A stretch of DNA of 64,000 nucleotides from Bin87 sp965217175 (GTDB taxonomy: Bacteria > Chloroflexota > Dehalococcoidia > Lucifugimonadales > UBA3495), in assembly GCA_965217175.1 (NCBI GenBank), contig OZ244251.1, positions 2,666,001 through 2,730,000 on the forward strand, given 5' to 3'. The notes below the pieces were generated by a model that saw only the letters and a list, made by a program, of their open reading frames with translations, made no database searches and was not told where the DNA came from. Both the position numbers and the translations under genes were made by a program. How positions within the stretch are numbered: the stretch's first letter is position 1; every line of letters begins with the position of its first letter. Positions 25,487-34,906 of this stretch are shown here, one piece after another.

Positions 25487-27846
25487 ATGAAGCTGCTTAG
25501 TAAATTGCCCGACATCGTGATCTTTCCGTCGTTGGTGGGGATTCGCCCAGGGCGGCGAACGGTTCTCGTCGTCCTTTTTGTCCTGGCGTTGCTGGCTATC
25601 CTGACGATTCCACAGACCAGCCAGGCGCAGGGGAACCCGCCCGAAGCGCCGGCCATGAGTATTACCAAGCCCAGGTTGCCAGGCTGGATCACCCCGACCT
25701 GTCTGTTGATGATCACTTCGGCTAGTCGGTAGCGGTGGACGGCGACGTGGCGGTGGTGGGAGCGCCCGGGGACCAACTAGAGACACGTCTCCCGGGTGCC
25801 GCCTACGTGTTCACCAGGGAAAACGGGGTTTGGACCCGGGTGGCCGACCTGACCGCATCTGACGGCAGCGATGGCGATCGTTTCGGCGTGTCGGTAGCCG
25901 TGGGCGGCGACACCATCGTCGTCAGCGCGAAGAATCACGGCGTGGACAGCGTGGACCACGGGGCGGTGTATGTATTTTCCGAGCCCAGCTCAGGGTGGAC
26001 CGACGCCAATGAGACGGCCAAGTGCACCCCTTCAGACGGTGCTGACCATGACCGTTTTGGCGCCAAGGTGGCCCTGGTCTGGGACACCGTAGTGGTGGGT
26101 GCGCCCCACGATGACGACGGAGAAGACAATCGGTAAGTGGGGTCCGCCTACGTGTTCATCAAACCCGACTCGGGGTGGTCCAACTCCACCGAGACGTCCA
26201 AGCTGACCGCATCGGACGGAGACGAATACCATCAATTTGGCAAGTCGGTGGCCACGGACGGAACAACGGTTGTGGTGGGAGCGCCCAAGTCGTTCTCGGA
26301 AGAAAACCCTCCCGGAGTGGCCTACGTGTTCGAGCGGTCCAGCGACGGGTGGGCCGACGCTACGGAGACGGCCCAGCTCACCGCATCTGATGGACACGAC
26401 TTCGACTTTTTCGGGGAATCAGTGGGCGTCGATGGCGACACCATAGTAGTGGGAGCTCCCCTAAATGAACTCGACGATCATCCTTCCGGGTCGGCCTACG
26501 TTTTCGTCCGTCCCGACGACGGTTGGGCAACGGCCGACGAAACGGGCAAACTGACGGCTTCCGACGGTGAGTTGAACAATCAATTTGGTTTCTCCGTAGC
26601 GGTTAGCGGTGATTACATCGTAGTCGGTAACGTGGGCGACGGTGAGGTCCGTGCCAACGGGGGCCCGGCCTACGCATATGCGGAACCAACCGCTGGTTGG
26701 GGTGACGCCGTAGAAACGGTGAAGTTGACCGCACCCGATGCCTCCACATCTTATCGGGTTGGATACTCGGTCGCGGTGGACGCGAACACTGTTTTCGCTG
26801 GCTCTCTTGCCAGTGCGGCCTACTCGTTCGACCTGTCGGCCTGGTTGTCCATCCCCAACAGCGGCCACGGCGAAGCGAACGGGACATCGTACACGGCAAG
26901 CGGCCTGACCAACGGCCAGCTCTACACCTTCCGAGTGCGGGCGGTGAATCCGCTAGGAACAGGTCCGGCTTCGGACAGGGTAACAGCCACGCCGCAGTTT
27001 CTGGTAACAATATCGGTGAGCGATTCCACTCCGGTGATCGGACAGCGCATCACCCTGACCGCCAATGTCGAATTAAGGATAACCGTCGCGTCCTACCAGT
27101 GGGATCGCAGATTTGGGGATGGCACCTGGCGCGAAGTCGGCCCGCCCAGAAAGTCCAAAGGTGTGGAGTTCGACGTAAATCGAACTGCCGTCTACCGCGC
27201 AGTGGCAACCCTGTCCACCGGCCGAACCGTCCGCTCGGAGCCGATCACGTTGACCTGGCGGATATTCTCCAGAATTACGGTGAGCAACTCCTCGCCGGCT
27301 CGGGGAGAACCGGTGACCTGGACTGCTCAACTCAGAGGAGGCGATTGCAGTTCGATGGATTACGCCTGGTACCAGGTTGGTGTCGATGGCGCTGGGTCGT
27401 CCGTCGAGGGCGCCAGCTCGGATACGATAACCGAGATGTTCTTCCAGGCGGAACCACGAACATATTACGTGGAGGTAACCTGCCCTGATAGCGAGGGTAA
27501 CGGCGTCACCTACACGTCGGACCGCGTTACTGCAACCGCCACCGACGAGATCTGGCCCTATGCAATAATCACCTCGAATGACGACGACAACGTGGTGCCG
27601 GTGGGAACCCAGGTGGTGCTCACCAGCAACTTGGAACGTAGCCACCCACCTCTCAACTACCGAGGAACCTGGGAGCGGAGGTTCGGCAACGGCGAGTGGC
27701 GTGAAGTGGTGGACAAACCAGGATCAGCTCGTTTCCGGAGGACGTTCGACAGCCCGGGTTCGAGGACCTACCGGTCGTCCATCTACATCATCCAACTGGA
27801 CGATACCGTCAAGTCGGACCCGATTACTGTAACCTGGACTGATTAG
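25487..27846 (+). pseudogene. Large secreted FG-GAP repeat protein, interrupted
   Basis: ATG 25487 starts a signal peptide (hydrophobic core VLVVLFVLALLAILTI, then SQAQG). A frameshift near 25680, TAG at about 25726 (where the repeat normally has Trp: FG-W-SVAVDGD) and TAA at 26134-26136 break it. The sequence then stays open to 27846. Five or six FG-GAP-like blades follow, each with GSAYVF, LTASDG, FG-SVAVDGDT and VVVGAP. A fibronectin-III-like unit comes next (SYTASGLTNGQLYTFRVRAV), then three Ig-like units (VTISVSDSTPVIGQRITLTA). Such beta-propeller surface proteins mediate adhesion or interactions. All three blocks are on one strand. Confidence 0.85.
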
Positions 27847-27883
27847 AGACCCACGTTACGGTAACGTCCTCTTTGTTTCAGTA

Positions 27884-27913
27884 AGGGGCCGTGGTGTCAT
27901 TCCCACGGCCCCT
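27884..27913 (+). terminator. Hairpin downstream of FG-GAP gene
   Basis: An 11-bp stem AGGGGCCGTGG / CCACGGCCCCT starts 37 bases after the stop, with no T-run behind it. Possibly a transcription end. Confidence 0.45.
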
Positions 27914-27929
27914 GGTGTATTGGCGCGAG

Positions 27930-28540
27930 CCGGTAGTGAACTGGGTATCCACCGCTCAATATCGCTCATTGGTCCCTCAGAGTATTCCAGCACGACATCG
28001 GCTAGAAAGCTGGCCGGGAACCCCGATTCTCCACAAGCCGTTATTTTCTTGACGTCGATTACCGATGTAATGATGGGTTCTTGAAACGTATTGGATACAC
28101 TATAATGCCGAGTACGACTGTAATACGTCTGCTTGGAGTAGTGCAAAACCCGACCAATGGCTTTCCGGCCAGACCTCTAGTAGTATCATGCTGGGGCAAA
28201 CTAAACTGAAACCGAAGAGGAATCTACATTCGCAGGACGGTGATAGTTAGCCTTCTGCAGCAGTTGTCCCGCGTCAACTATTCCTGCCGACTCCTGTTAC
28301 GTCACTCAGAAAGGTTATCGAAATTCGGTCGCACAAAATTTCCTGGCGAACCCTGCCACGAAATGCGAATGGAGAGCTTGGCCAGCATCGTCGAGAAAGC
28401 CCGCCGCGACGCCCTGGCGAATTTGGTTTACACATCAATCATACTTGCGTCCGCCGTCTTATTGATACCCCATCTGATTCGCCCAAGGGTCATTACGTAA
28501 ACGCGATTATGCTACCAACCAGTCCGCGTTCAAGTTCTAC
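27930..28540. other. Island stretch without a confident gene
   Basis: An 86-codon ORF at 28240-28500 (+) has no family features. On the minus strand 28436-28500 encodes VYVMTLGRIRWGINKTADA, similar to a segment at 37130-37190, so it is probably a gene remnant. Confidence 0.35.
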
Positions 28541-28789
28541 TCAACCCGCGGCTTCCTTTTCGGCACTCGGCCGGTTCGCATAGAGACCGTAGTCGGGATG
28601 ACCGGCATCCTGATCGGCCAGTTCCTGAACGCAAAACACCTTTGGTCTCAGTGTGCCGCCCACCGCGTTCAGTAAGTTGGCCAGCGGCACGTACAGCGAC
28701 CGCTCGTTGGTGGCATCACCCGACACTCTCACTATCCGCAGGTCGTTAAAGTAGGCCTCGACTGCCTGCATCAGTTTGCAATCTGCCAT
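28541..28789 (-). pseudogene. Type ISP restriction-modification enzyme, N-terminal stub
   Basis: From ATG 28787-28789: MQAVEAYFNDLRIVRVSGDA, TNERSLYVPLANLLNAVGGT, PKVFCVQELADQDAGHPDYG. This is the conserved N-terminus of single-chain type ISP enzymes, which carry nuclease, helicase and adenine methyltransferase in about 1500 residues. The protein stops after 82 codons, and the remaining domains are absent nearby. Confidence 0.75.
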
Positions 28790-29051
28790 GTCATCCTGGT
28801 GATTCCACAGGCTTGGAGCGAGCTGTTACTTGTACGCCAGTTTGAACAATGATCGATCGGACGAGATGGTCTGCCGCCAGCCGGTTGATAACCATAGGTA
28901 TAAATGCCAGGAGTAGGCGAGGCGACCGTCCACAACCGCCAACGTCACCTCATGCCAATCGAGCACCTAGTACCGTTCCCAGATAGATTTGTAAGAATAT
29001 GAGAAGGCAGCCATGCTTGGGTATGATCTTTCTGCGAGGAAGCTCCCAGCC
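28790..29051. other. Gap before IS630
   Basis: No gene recognised. The IS630 left end probably lies near 28965-29000. Confidence 0.35.
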
Positions 29052-30170
29052 ATGGCTGCCTTCAAGTATAAAGTCAAACTGACCGAGTCCAAACGGACCT
29101 GTCTCAATGAGGTTTCCCACCGGGTCAAGCCGTCAGTCCGCACCGTCAAGCGGGCGCTCGCGCTGCTCAAAGCTGACGAAGGGCTTGGGGATCGTGAGAT
29201 AGCCGATGTGCTGTTGATCACCGCCGCTACCGTTGCCAGAGCGCGGAAGCGGTACGTGGAGAAAGGACTTGAGGCTGCCATCAATGACCGACCGCGGCCG
29301 GGCCGGGAGCGCAAGCTGGAAGGCAAGCAGGAAGCGCACCTGATCGCCTTCGCGTGCAGCGCAGCGCCCGCAGGACACGTGCACTGGACGCTCCAGTTGC
29401 TGGCCGGCAAGGTGGTGGAGTTGGAGTTTGCCGAGAGCATCTCCCTGAAGACGGTGCGCCAGATACTCAAAAAAATGAACCCAAGCCCTGGAAGAAGAAA
29501 GAGTGGTGCATCCCCAAGGTGAGCGGGGAGTTCGTGGCGCGGATGGAGGATGTGCTGGACTTGTACCACCAGGAGTACGACCCGGAGCGTCCGGTAGTGT
29601 GTTTCGACGAGACCTCCAGGCAATTGACCGGGGAGGTGCGTCCGCCCATCAAGGCCGTTCCTGGACGGGTGGAACGCTATGATACTGAGTACCAGCGAAA
29701 CGGGACCCGGAACCTGTTCATGATCTGCGAGCCGAAGGCCGGGTGGAGACATGTCGCAGTGACCGGGGCGCCGCACTGCCGTGGACTTCGCGCACCAGAT
29801 GCGGTGGCTGGTGGACGAGGCATACCCTGATGCCCAGGTTGTCACGGTGGTGATGGATAACCTCAACACCCACAAGCCCGGCTCGCTCTACGAAGCATTT
29901 GAGCCATCCGAAGCCCGGCGCATCGCTAAACGGCTGGAGTTTCATTACACTCCCACTCATGGCAGCTGGCTGAATATGGCTGAGATCGAGTTGAGCGTCT
30001 TCAGCAGAGCGTGTCTGAACCGCCGTATCAGCGATGAGCCGGAGCTGCGGCGAGAGGTTGCGGCGCTCGAAAGCGAGCGCAACGAAGCAAAATCAGTCAT
30101 AGACTGGCGGTTTTCCACCCAAGATGCTCGTAGTGAGCTCCCACATATCTACCCTACAAAATCAGATTGA
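29052..30170 (+). pseudogene. IS630-family transposase in three frames
   Basis: Part 1 (ATG 29052) has the HTH region (SVRTVKRALALLKADEGLGD). At a run of seven A (29469-29475) the frame changes by -1, giving LKKNEPKPWKKKEWC, the expected family sequence. Part 2 has the first Asp (VCFDETSRQL). One extra G near 29766 shifts again. Part 3 has VVTVVMDNLNTHKPGSLYEA (second Asp) and SWLNMAEIELSVFSR (Glu). The A7 change might be programmed, as in some IS630 elements, but the second shift makes it inactive. Confidence 0.88.
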
Positions 30171-30301
30171 AACGGATTCAGACCGGCGGCGAGGAGATCG
30201 GCGTTTATGAAGGTGGGGCATTCCGCCTCGTTGGGCAGAAGCTCCATAGCGAGGGTGGTTTTGCCGGCCCCATTGGGCCCGGCAATTGTGATGATTCTCA
30301 T
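30149..30301 (-). pseudogene. Zeta-toxin-like kinase, N-terminal stub
   Basis: From ATG 30299-30301: MRIITIAGPNGAGKTTLAME, then NEAECPTFINADLLAAGLNP. Walker A (GPNGAGKTT) plus FINADLLAAGL is the signature of zeta-toxin/UDP-GlcNAc kinase proteins. After 45 residues the sequence runs into the IS630 right end and stops, so about three quarters of the kinase is missing. No epsilon-type antitoxin is visible. Confidence 0.75.
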
Positions 30302-30327
30302 CGCGGGGTTGTTTGTCACACTATCAC

Positions 30328-31530
30328 TTAAACCGCTCCCGCTTCGCGCAGCGCCGCCACTTCCGCGCCGCTATATCCCAGTAGCCCGGTCAGGACGGTT
30401 TCGGTATCCTGGCCCAGGGTTGGCGGCGGCGCGAAGTTATCGGGGCTGCCGGTCTTGATGGGGTTGCCGGCGGTGCGGTAGGCGCCGGCGACTGGATGGT
30501 TGATTTCCACCACCATGTCGCGTAGCTGCACCTGCGGGTCGGCCAGGGCCTCGCCAATGTTGTTGACAGGGCCGCCGGGCACATCATACTTCAGCAGCAG
30601 TTGCTCCCACTCGGGGCGCGGCTTTGTCATAAAGCCTGCGGTCAGGGCTTCTTCGAGCGCATCGCGGTTCTCGATGCGGGAGGGGGAGGTGGTGAAGCGT
30701 AGGTCTTCATCCATGCCCCGCAGCGCTTCGATTTCGCCGGCCATCATGCGCAGGGTCTTCATGGCGAATTCCTGGCTGGCGCAGTGAACCTGCACGTATT
30801 TGCCGTCGGAGCATTGGTAGGCGCCCACGGGCAGGTTGGATGGATGGCCGGAGCCGATGGGCTGCGGCACCTCGCCGGACACGAGGTAGAACTGCCCCAG
30901 GTGGGCTTGCAGGGCAATCTGAACGTCCAGCAGGGAGATGTCCAGGCGGCGCCCCTCGCCGGTGAACAGCCGCCCGTACAACGCGGAGGCGATGCTTAGG
31001 GCGGCCACGTAGCCGCCGACCATGTCGCCCACCGGAAAGCCCATGAACACCGGCGGCTGGCCGGGGTTGCCGGTGACGCTCATCCCGCCGCCCATGGCCT
31101 GCACGATGCCGTCGAAGCCGGGCCGCTCACGGTACGGCCCCTCTTGCCCGAAGGCCGACAGCGAGCAGGCGATGATGGACGGGTTGATTGCCTTCAACGA
31201 TTCGTAGTCCAGTCCCAGGCGCTCCAGCACCGAAGGCCGGAATGCGTCGAACACCACGTCGGACACGGCTACGAGCCGGCGGCAGACTTCCCGGCCCTCC
31301 GGCGTTCGCAGGTCTATGGTTACGCTCTTCTTGTTGCGGTTGAAGTTCAGGTAATAGGCGCTCTCGCCGCCGAGGAAGTGGGGGCCGATGCGCCGTGACA
31401 TATCCCCCACGCCGGGCTCCTCGATCTTGATTATCTCAGCACCCAGGTCGCCCAGCGTCCGCGCCGCCACCGGCCCGGCGATAGCCTGCGACATTTCGAG
31501 GATGCGGACACCCTGCAACGGAGGGGTCAT
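30328..31530 (-). CDS. CaiB/BaiF family CoA-transferase
   Basis: 400 aa from ATG 31528-31530. VRILEMSQAIAGPVAARTLG, GAEIIKIEEPGVGDMSRR, NRNKKSVTIDLRTPEGREV and the catalytic region RPGFDGIVQAMGGG (Asp acting as nucleophile in this family) are all present, as is the small-domain GQPPVFMGFPVGD. It starts 31 bases after the MmgE/PrpD stop and is the last gene of a three-gene minus-strand operon with an acyl-CoA dehydrogenase. It probably activates a carboxylic acid to its CoA ester for that pathway. Confidence 0.92.
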   Translation of the reverse strand: MTPPLQGVRILEMSQAIAGPVAARTLGDLGAEIIKIEEPGVGDMSRRIGPHFLGGESAYYLNFNRNKKSVTIDLRTPEGREVCRRLVAVSDVVFDAFRPSVLERLGLDYESLKAINPSIIACSLSAFGQEGPYRERPGFDGIVQAMGGGMSVTGNPGQPPVFMGFPVGDMVGGYVAALSIASALYGRLFTGEGRRLDISLLDVQIALQAHLGQFYLVSGEVPQPIGSGHPSNLPVGAYQCSDGKYVQVHCASQEFAMKTLRMMAGEIEALRGMDEDLRFTTSPSRIENRDALEEALTAGFMTKPRPEWEQLLLKYDVPGGPVNNIGEALADPQVQLRDMVVEINHPVAGAYRTAGNPIKTGSPDNFAPPPTLGQDTETVLTGLLGYSGAEVAALREAGAV

Positions 31531-31561
31531 ATTCTCTTGCCCATCTTCACTGCTTGGTGGC

Positions 31562-32959
31562 CTATTCCGTGGACAGGAGGGCTGCCAGCTCTCGCACGTC
31601 CTCCATTTCGTCCAGCGATTCTATGGCGGCGATGATTTGTTGCTGGCGTTCCGGGCTGATGACCGTTGCGGTAAGGACGGCGAACTTCTCTTTCATTTCG
31701 GCCCACGACAGGGCATTCTCCGGGTCGCCCTTGGGGTATCGGATGTCGCTGCGCAGGCGGCGTCCGTCGGCGGTGGAGACTTCAGCCCAGGCGCGAAACT
31801 CGCGGGGGAAGTGGGCGTCCAACTCCGAGTCGGTCACACACTTCACCCGCGGCAGGATGCGGCTTATCTCCGGGCGGTCAGGCACCCCGTCGGCGTATTC
31901 CTCCAGCGACGCGCGGCCATAGGCCAAGGCTACCGCCGCGCCGAAGGGCATGGAGAACTGCATATCCACGACTGTCTTGGGGTTGGCCTTGGCCTCTTCT
32001 GGAGACGCTACCAGCTTGAAACCGCCGCTGAGTAATCCGACGGTCACTTCCTCGACGTCATCGGCCTCCAGACCATGGGTGTTGCGGATGTCTATCAGGC
32101 AGTCTATGGGTCCCTGCTTGTAACGGCAGCAAGCATGGGGCTTGATTCCCGTGCGGGTAATCAGATATTCGTCCCCCAGGTCTTCCAGCACCAGCGACAT
32201 GTCGGGATTGCCGGAATAGGCTTGCAGGAAGCCGTCGCGCCCCTCGAGGATGGTGGTGGGGCCGGTGTAACCGGAGCGGGCCAGCAGGGCCGCCCAGGAA
32301 CCGCTGTGCGACGCCCAGCCGGGATGGAATCGCTTGGTCCAGGCGCCCTGCGCCAGGTATTCCATGCTGCCGGCGGTCTGGCTGCCCGCGATGCCCAGGG
32401 CGTGGATGAAGTCGTCGCCCTGCAGCCCCAGCAGCCGCCCGGCCACCACCGCAGCGCCGAAAGCCCCGCAGGTGCCGGTGGGATGGAAGCCTCGCCCGTA
32501 ATGCTCGGCAGGCTGCAACGCGCGGCCCAGCCGCACGATGACGTCGTACCCCGCAACCACTGCGGCGATGAAGTCCTTGCCCGACACATGGGCCAGGTCG
32601 GCCATCGAAAGGGCGGTGGGAAAGGCCACCACGCCCGGATGCAGCGACGCCTCGTTGTTCACGTCGTCCATCTCTATGCTGTGAAAGGCGATGCCGTTGG
32701 CCATCGAAGCGTACTCCGGCAGCACTCGATAGGGCGTACCGACGACCACCGACGGCCCGGAGCGGTCCAGCCGCTGCAGCGCATCAACGACAGCGTGCGC
32801 CGAGCCGGTGGTGGAGCCGTTGAGCGTAACTGCGGCGAAGTCCAGGCACAGGTACTTGGCCCAGTCGACCACCTCAGGCGACAGATCCTCGTACTCGAGC
32901 GCCTGCGCGAAGCTGCCTAGGGCGCGGGTCATGCCGGTTTCGTTGTTGCTCTGAACCAT
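31562..32959 (-). CDS. MmgE/PrpD family protein
   Basis: 465 aa, full length for the family. LAYEDLSPEVV-type start (EYEDLSPEVVDWAKYLCLDF), then AFHSIEMDDVNNEASLHPGV with the conserved Asp/His cluster, and HPTGTCGAFGAAVVAGRLLG, SQTAGSMEYL. PrpD acts as 2-methylcitrate dehydratase, but many homologues have other hydratase or isomerase substrates (aconitate, cis-aconitate decarboxylase/IRG1 are relatives). Here it sits between an acyl-CoA dehydrogenase and a CoA-transferase, not in a methylcitrate operon, so a different dicarboxylic or tricarboxylic acid is likely. Confidence 0.9.
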   Translation of the reverse strand: MVQSNNETGMTRALGSFAQALEYEDLSPEVVDWAKYLCLDFAAVTLNGSTTGSAHAVVDALQRLDRSGPSVVVGTPYRVLPEYASMANGIAFHSIEMDDVNNEASLHPGVVAFPTALSMADLAHVSGKDFIAAVVAGYDVIVRLGRALQPAEHYGRGFHPTGTCGAFGAAVVAGRLLGLQGDDFIHALGIAGSQTAGSMEYLAQGAWTKRFHPGWASHSGSWAALLARSGYTGPTTILEGRDGFLQAYSGNPDMSLVLEDLGDEYLITRTGIKPHACCRYKQGPIDCLIDIRNTHGLEADDVEEVTVGLLSGGFKLVASPEEAKANPKTVVDMQFSMPFGAAVALAYGRASLEEYADGVPDRPEISRILPRVKCVTDSELDAHFPREFRAWAEVSTADGRRLRSDIRYPKGDPENALSWAEMKEKFAVLTATVISPERQQQIIAAIESLDEMEDVRELAALLSTE

Positions 32960-33063
32960 GGCTGAGGACCTCCATAAAGTATTACAACGACGGTTCTCAA
33001 AATACTATTCGTCGTGCCCGACCAGTTCGAAATAGGGTAACATACTCGCCAAATCCAGCCCGC

Positions 33064-34242
33064 CTACAACCCGGACTCGTATAGGAAGTCGCCGGTGGGG
33101 TAGTCGTTGAGCAGATGGCGGGCGATGACCAGGCGCTGAATCTCGTTGGTTCCCTCGCCGATCATCATCAGCGGGGCGTCGCGGAAGTGGCGCTCCACCG
33201 TCAGGTCCTGGGTGTAGCCGTAGCCGCCGTGGATGCGCATGGCGTCGATGGCGACCTGCATACACATCTCGCTGGCGAACAGCTTGGCCATTCCTGCCTC
33301 CATGTCGGCGCGCTCGCCCCGGTCCTTCTTCTCGGCGGCGTGGAGCACCATCAGGTGGGCCGCCTGCATCTGGGTCGCCATGTTGGCCAGCATTATCTGC
33401 ACGCTCTGGTGTTCTCCGATGGGCTTGCCGAAGGTTTGGCGCTGCTTGGCGTATCGCGTGGATTCTTCCAGCGCGGCCCGCGCCACACCGAGGCAGCGGG
33501 CGGCAACATTGATGCGGCCCAGCTCCAGCCCGCTCATTATCTGGTAGAACCCCTTGCCCTCCTCGCCGCTGACCAGATTCCCGCCGGATACGCGGTAGTC
33601 CTCGAAGGACAGCTCGCAGGTATCCACGCCCTTGTAGCCCAGCTTCGGTATGTCCCGCACCACGTTGAAGCCCGGCCCCTTCTCGGCGATGAAGATGCTG
33701 ATGCCGCGCCGGGGCGGGTCGGCGTTCGGGTCGGTCTTGGCGACCAGGGCGAAGGTGTTGCCGTGGCGCCCGTTGGTAATCAGGCTCTTGGCCCCGTTTA
33801 CCACGTATTCGTCGCCTTCGCGGACGGCGCGAGTCTCGATGGCCTGGACGTCGCTGCCCGCGTTGGGCTCGGTGATGCAGATGCCGCCTCGCTTCTCGCC
33901 GGTCGCCATCAGGGGCAGGAATCGCTCCTTCTGCTCCATTGTTCCGTGGGTCGTGATCATGTAGGCCATGATGAGGTGGGAGTTCAGTATCCCGCTCAGG
34001 CTCATCCATCCCCGGCAGATTTCCTCGATGACCAGGGCGTAGGACGTGACATCCAGCTCAAGCCCGCCGTACTCTTCGGGGATCACCGCGCCGAACAAGC
34101 CCAGCTCCTTCATCCGCTCCACCAGCTCGAAGGGGTACTCGTCGGCGTGTTCCATTTTCTGGGCGACAGGTTGGACTTCCCTGCGGACAAACTCTCTGAT
34201 TGTGGCGACCATGCCGCGCTGCGCTTCAGTCAATTGAGGCAA
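33064..34242 (-). CDS. Acyl-CoA dehydrogenase
   Basis: 392 aa from TTG 34240-34242 (AGGAG five bases upstream; an in-frame start further up at 34329 would add 29 non-family residues). Family signatures: EEYGGLELD, GGICITEPNAGSDVQAIETR (FAD/substrate loop), RQTFGKPIGEHQSVQ, IHGGYGYTQDLTVERHFRDA, IGEGTNEIQRLVIARHLL. It is a flavoenzyme that oxidises an acyl-CoA to the 2-enoyl-CoA and passes electrons to ETF. First gene of the operon with MmgE/PrpD and a CoA-transferase. It is divergent from the ferritin-like gene; the 200-base gap should hold both promoters. Confidence 0.93.
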   Translation of the reverse strand: MPQLTEAQRGMVATIREFVRREVQPVAQKMEHADEYPFELVERMKELGLFGAVIPEEYGGLELDVTSYALVIEEICRGWMSLSGILNSHLIMAYMITTHGTMEQKERFLPLMATGEKRGGICITEPNAGSDVQAIETRAVREGDEYVVNGAKSLITNGRHGNTFALVAKTDPNADPPRRGISIFIAEKGPGFNVVRDIPKLGYKGVDTCELSFEDYRVSGGNLVSGEEGKGFYQIMSGLELGRINVAARCLGVARAALEESTRYAKQRQTFGKPIGEHQSVQIMLANMATQMQAAHLMVLHAAEKKDRGERADMEAGMAKLFASEMCMQVAIDAMRIHGGYGYTQDLTVERHFRDAPLMMIGEGTNEIQRLVIARHLLNDYPTGDFLYESGL

Positions 34243-34443
34243 AACTGCTCCTGAAACCGGGCTGATTTCGTGGCGGCATTTTATCACGCGCCGGGCGCAG
34301 CCAAGTTTGACACCCCAAGGGCGGCGCACTAAACTCGCCTGTAACCGCGTTGCCTGACAATCATCGGCGAGTGCTTTATTATGAAAAGATGGCAGCCGCG
34401 CCCGCTTTCGCCTCCCAAATGCTCAATATAATGAGGTATCGCA

Positions 34444-34902
34444 ATGCCGGACAAACCAGAATACATAGACCTGCTCAACGACATTCGCCTGCAGGAGCAC
34501 CGGGCTGGAGTCTTCCTCAAGGCGTGGGCCGATAAGACCGAGCATCCGGGGCTGAAGGGTTGCCTTTCTCTGGTAGCCGAGCGCGAGACCAGCCACGGGG
34601 ACATCTTCGACCGGCGCATTCGTGAGTTGGGCGGCGCCCCCGAGGACAAGGACGACGCCATGTTTGCCGAGCGGCTGCGCGTGGCCGGTTCGGAAATGAC
34701 CGACAAGGAAAAGATCGTCTGGATGCGCGAAGCCCAAACTCGTGTAACCCTGCCCACTGTGCGCCAGCGCTATGAGGCTGCCTCAGTTGATGAGTCTGTC
34801 GACCAGCTGACACGTTCTCTGATCAAGTGGTTCACCGAGGTGGAGGACGACTCCGGCGCCTCCATGCGGGCGGTGTACGCCGAGATCGAGCGGGAGGACT
34901 AA
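34444..34902 (+). CDS. Ferritin-like (rubrerythrin-type) helical protein
   Basis: 152 aa, strongly helical and acidic. Glu/His pairs occur at ferritin-like spacing: RLQEHRAGVFLKAWADKTEH, VAERETSHGDIFDRRIRELG, then SLIKWFTEVEDDSGASMRAV. This recalls four-helix di-iron proteins, but I cannot place it in a named family. The stop is four bases before the flavin monooxygenase start, indicating translational coupling. Confidence 0.6.
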   Translation: MPDKPEYIDLLNDIRLQEHRAGVFLKAWADKTEHPGLKGCLSLVAERETSHGDIFDRRIRELGGAPEDKDDAMFAERLRVAGSEMTDKEKIVWMREAQTRVTLPTVRQRYEAASVDESVDQLTRSLIKWFTEVEDDSGASMRAVYAEIERED

Positions 34903-34906
34903 CCGG

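Noticed and set aside
28240..28500. 86-codon plus-strand ORF
   Set aside because: No recognisable domain or start signal, and the opposite strand carries a remnant that better explains the sequence.
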